In this document: positions 61,273 to 64,000 of the stretch, piece after piece
How the letters are laid out: every line of letters starts with the position of its first letter
Position numbering within the stretch: the stretch's first letter is position 1
Assembly (NCBI RefSeq): GCF_013912375.1
Contig: NZ_JACETV010000003.1
Location: forward strand, 1 to 64,000
DNA length: 64,000 bases
Direction: 5' to 3'
Source: Emticicia sp. BO119
Lineage (GTDB): Bacteria > Bacteroidota > Bacteroidia > Cytophagales > Spirosomataceae
Program-made: the position numbers and the translations under genes
The notes under the pieces: model-generated
What the model was told of the DNA's origin: nothing
Seen by the model: only the letters and a program-made list of their open reading frames with translations
The model's database searches: none

Positions 61273-62757
61273 ATGAAAGCAGGGATTATTGGTGCAGGTA
61301 TTGGTGGCATTGCTACGGCGATTCGTTTACGCACCAAAGGTTATGAAGTAGAAGTATTTGAAGCCAATAGTTATGCAGGGGGCAAACTCAGTAGTTTTGA
61401 GCAAGGCAGCTATCGTTTTGATGCAGGGCCTTCGCTGTTTACCATGCCACAATTCGTAGAAGAATTATTCGAAATATCAGGCAAAAAAGTCAGTGACTAT
61501 TTTGAATATATCAGATTGCCAGAGGTATGCCGCTACTTCTGGGAAGATGGCACCCGCTTAAATGTGTCTTCTGATTCGAAGGAATTTGCCCTGGAAGCTG
61601 AAAAACAATTAGGTGAACCTGCCGATAAAATAATAAAAATGCTGCAAGACAGTGCTTTCAAATATGAAATACTGAGTGGATTATTTCTGGAAGATTCTTT
61701 GCATAAACTTTCTACCTGGACATCAGCTAAGGCATTTAAAGGCTATCTGAACCTGCATAAATTAGGTATTTTTAATACCATGAATGCCGCCAATGAGCAG
61801 TTTTTTTCTACACCCAAAGCCATACAATTATTCAATCGTTATGCCACGTACAATGGGTCTGACCCTTATCAGACACCTGCCACAATGAATATCATTCCGC
61901 ATCTGGAATATAATATCGGTGCATTTTTTCCGAAAAATGGCATGTATGGCATCACCGAAAGTCTGGTGGCTTTGGCTAAAGATTTAGGCGTGAAATTTCA
62001 TTTCAATACCCGGGTGAAAGAGATAGTAGTAGAAAATAAAAAAGTGAAAGGGCTAAAAATTGAAGATGCAAACGATAATAAAACCGAAGATTTTCGGGAG
62101 TTTGATACAGTAGTAAGTAATATGGATATTACCCCTACATACCGCAAACTCTTACCCTACGCCAAACACCCTGAAAAACTATTGAACCAACCTAAAAGTG
62201 GCTCAGGGTTGATTTTTTATTGGGGAATCAAAAAGGAATTTCCGGAATTGGGTTTACACAATATCTTCTTTTCAGATAACTATAATACTGAATTTGAGCA
62301 TCAGTTTCAGAAGAAAACCATTTACCACGACCCAACGATTTATCTGAATATCACGTCCAAATACAAAAAAGGCGATGCCCCGACAGGTTGTGAAAACTGG
62401 TTTATCTTACTAAACGCCCCCGCCAATGAGGGACAAGACTGGGATAAAATCATTGCAGAAGCCCGACAAAATGTAATAGAAAAACTCAGCAGAAACCTCA
62501 AAATAGATATTGCCCCATTAATAGAATCAGAAAGCATTCTTGACCCCAGAAGTATTGAGATGAAAACCTCTTCGGTACAAGGTGCTTTGTATGGCAATAG
62601 CTCTAATAATAGGTTTGCGGCATTTTTGCGCCATGCTAATTTCTCTTCTCGTATCAAGAATTTGTATTTTGTGGGAGGAAGTGTGCATCCGGGTGGAGGG
62701 ATACCTCTGGCGCTTTCTTCGGCTAAGATTGTTGGGGGGATGGTTGGAGTGGGGTAA
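61273..62757 (+). CDS. crtD: Phytoene-desaturase-family FAD oxidoreductase, probably CrtD
   Basis: A 494-residue protein with an N-terminal FAD motif GAGIGGIATAIRL (7-19), GGKLSSFEQGSYRFDAGPS and the C-terminal carotenoid desaturase motif VGGSVHPGGGIPLALSSAKI. It belongs to the CrtI/CrtD/CrtN group. The details fit the 1-hydroxycarotenoid 3,4-desaturases of Bacteroidota, which work late in monocyclic carotenoid synthesis, but CrtI-type activity is not excluded. No other carotenoid gene is in the window. Confidence 0.75.
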   Translation: MKAGIIGAGIGGIATAIRLRTKGYEVEVFEANSYAGGKLSSFEQGSYRFDAGPSLFTMPQFVEELFEISGKKVSDYFEYIRLPEVCRYFWEDGTRLNVSSDSKEFALEAEKQLGEPADKIIKMLQDSAFKYEILSGLFLEDSLHKLSTWTSAKAFKGYLNLHKLGIFNTMNAANEQFFSTPKAIQLFNRYATYNGSDPYQTPATMNIIPHLEYNIGAFFPKNGMYGITESLVALAKDLGVKFHFNTRVKEIVVENKKVKGLKIEDANDNKTEDFREFDTVVSNMDITPTYRKLLPYAKHPEKLLNQPKSGSGLIFYWGIKKEFPELGLHNIFFSDNYNTEFEHQFQKKTIYHDPTIYLNITSKYKKGDAPTGCENWFILLNAPANEGQDWDKIIAEARQNVIEKLSRNLKIDIAPLIESESILDPRSIEMKTSSVQGALYGNSSNNRFAAFLRHANFSSRIKNLYFVGGSVHPGGGIPLALSSAKIVGGMVGVG

Positions 62758-62772
62758 AAAAATCAATACTTC

Positions 62773-63153
62773 TCATATTTTCTTAAAAAATATTCCTACT
62801 GATAAAATGGCTGCCACATTAAATACAAATAGTAGTAAAAGCATGAGTTTTACTCCAAAACTACTCATTTCTATCATGTTTCCCATGTTATACGCATATA
62901 TCACTATCATTACAGATAAATTCACTTCTATTATTTTATAGGACAGATTTACTTTTTTGAAAATCAAAAAAGACATGCAAAAAAGAATGATTTCAAGGAT
63001 TGTAGTAACAAAAAATAAGATTATTAGAGCAAGTGCAAACATTCCGACTGTTTGAGAACCTCCTTCGGCTGGTATAAAGAAACAAAAAAACAGCCCGACA
63101 ACTCGGATAATAGTTTCTACCGCTACTATCTTAAAAAGTGCTGACCAGTTCAT
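62773..63153 (-). CDS. Small membrane protein of unknown function
   Basis: A 126-residue protein with four likely transmembrane segments and few charged residues. No family is recognised. It ends 15 bases from the convergent crtD-like gene and lies 39 bases downstream of the hydrolase gene, so it may share that transcript. Confidence 0.6.
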   Translation of the reverse strand: MNWSALFKIVAVETIIRVVGLFFCFFIPAEGGSQTVGMFALALIILFFVTTILEIILFCMSFLIFKKVNLSYKIIEVNLSVMIVIYAYNMGNMIEMSSFGVKLMLLLLFVFNVAAILSVGIFFKKI

Positions 63154-63192
63154 TTACAGTATTTCTTACTAATAGTTTTTAATCACAGGAAG

Positions 63193-63957
63193 TTACCCAA
63201 TAAACCCAACCACCATCTCCACAAACACATCAGGCTTATCAGCCTGAATCCAGTGGCCTGCGCCTTCAATGGTTTCTACTGTAGCATTCGGGAATATTTT
63301 TTTAATGGCAGGAATGTCTTCATCATAAATATAGCCTGACTCGCTTCCTCTGATAAACAAAACTGGCTCCATGACTTCGTGGGTATCGGTAAAATCACCG
63401 CCTATCTGATAGATTTCTCGACTTAGAACCGGAAGATTCAAACGCCAGTCGAATTTACCTAACTCGTTGCGGTAGAGGTTTTTTAAGAGGAACTGACGTT
63501 CGCCTACACTTGTTACATAGCGGTCTAATTGCAGTTCAGCTTCTTTTCTATTGGTGAGTTTATCTAAATCTATGGAGTTTAGCCCCTGAATGATATGTCC
63601 GTGGTGCGAAGGATAATATTTAGGGGCAATGTCCACAATAATCAACTTACTGAACTTCCCTTCATATTTCATGGCAAAGTGCATCACGGTCTTCCCTCCC
63701 ATCGAATGCCCAATAATAATCGGTTTATCTAATTGGTGTTCATCGATAAATTCGTTCAGATCATCGGCCATCAGTTCATAACTGAACTCTTCACTGCGTG
63801 GCGACTGTCCATGATTACGGGCATCTAATGCATAAACAGCAAAGCCTTTGTCGGCAATCATTTTACTAATTGTAAACCAGTTGTCGGAAGAGCCAAAAAC
63901 GCCATGAAGAATTAATACAGGCTGACCTTCGCCTGTTTTTCTGTAAAAAAGTTTCAT
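63193..63957 (-). CDS. Alpha/beta hydrolase (YbfF-like esterase)
   Basis: A 254-residue alpha/beta hydrolase. The oxyanion HGVFGSSDNW stretch is at about 18-27. GHSMGGKT supplies the nucleophile Ser, GSESGYI the acid region and GAGHWIQADKP the catalytic His. It is close to the short cytoplasmic YbfF-type esterases; the substrate is unknown. The start codon lies about 40 bases from the window edge, so upstream context is missing. Confidence 0.88.
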   Translation of the reverse strand: MKLFYRKTGEGQPVLILHGVFGSSDNWFTISKMIADKGFAVYALDARNHGQSPRSEEFSYELMADDLNEFIDEHQLDKPIIIGHSMGGKTVMHFAMKYEGKFSKLIIVDIAPKYYPSHHGHIIQGLNSIDLDKLTNRKEAELQLDRYVTSVGERQFLLKNLYRNELGKFDWRLNLPVLSREIYQIGGDFTDTHEVMEPVLFIRGSESGYIYDEDIPAIKKIFPNATVETIEGAGHWIQADKPDVFVEMVVGFIG

Positions 63958-64000
63958 CTGTTGGTTATAGTTAAGCTATATTTTGGCAAAGATATGAGAT

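Overview
The window looks like chromosomal DNA of a Bacteroidota bacterium, most likely Cytophagales (Emticicia/Arcicella/Spirosoma-like). The reasons are a SusC/SusD pair, RprX/RprY- and LytS/LytTR-type two-component systems, a DUF937-OmpA protein, a CrtD-type carotenoid desaturase, promoters of the TAnnTTTG type, and almost no Shine-Dalgarno sequences. No transposase, integrase, phage gene, CRISPR array or rRNA was found. Mobile DNA is present only as small non-coding inverted-repeat elements between genes.

Layout. 0.2-0.7 kb: a tRNA-Pro-like sequence followed by three tandem 3'-half copies, each closed by an intrinsic terminator. 0.7-9 kb: small lipoproteins, a histidine kinase/response regulator pair, a sodium/solute symporter, an MsrA lipoprotein and three exported proteins. 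9-13 kb: a LytS/LytTR pair, an Ppx/GppA phosphatase and a zinc-dependent phospholipase/nuclease-like protein. 13-18.6 kb: a two-gene lysine-catabolism unit (saccharopine-dehydrogenase-like plus DUF1338), a GlxA-type AraC regulator, a PEP-mutase-family enzyme, a SnoaL-like protein and a small membrane protein. 18.6-24.4 kb: a two-subunit periplasmic molybdenum oxidoreductase and an MlaE-MlaF-MlaD lipid transporter split by a palindromic element. 24.6-30.3 kb: a degenerate SGNH lipoprotein, AspS, small proteins and a LysR regulator. 30.4-38 kb: a co-directional run of GNAT, PLP decarboxylase, TrmN6, glycosyltransferase, M28 peptidase and PBP1A.

38-44.8 kb: an orphan SusC/SusD pair with two LacI-type operators in its leader, then DoxX and HxlR genes. 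45-48 kb: a PadR regulator overlapping an FtsX/MacB-type permease, preceded by two dyad sites and a sigma-54-like promoter. 48-55 kb: Ffh, DUF937-OmpA, a sugar-acid dehydratase, a membrane protein and LpdA. 55-58.4 kb: a large membrane protein and a sigma-54 response regulator that lacks its DNA-binding domain. 58.8-62.8 kb: a bacterial GRAS-family methyltransferase beside a HisC-like aminotransferase, then CrtD. 63-64 kb: a membrane protein and an alpha/beta hydrolase.

The observations most worth a second look are the tRNA-derived array at the left end, the GRAS-aminotransferase pair, the enhancer-like arrangement before the PadR-permease genes, the SGNH protein that has lost catalytic residues, and a family of inverted-repeat elements, one end of which supplies the stop codon of a lipoprotein gene. 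All calls come from reading the sequence; no database search was possible.
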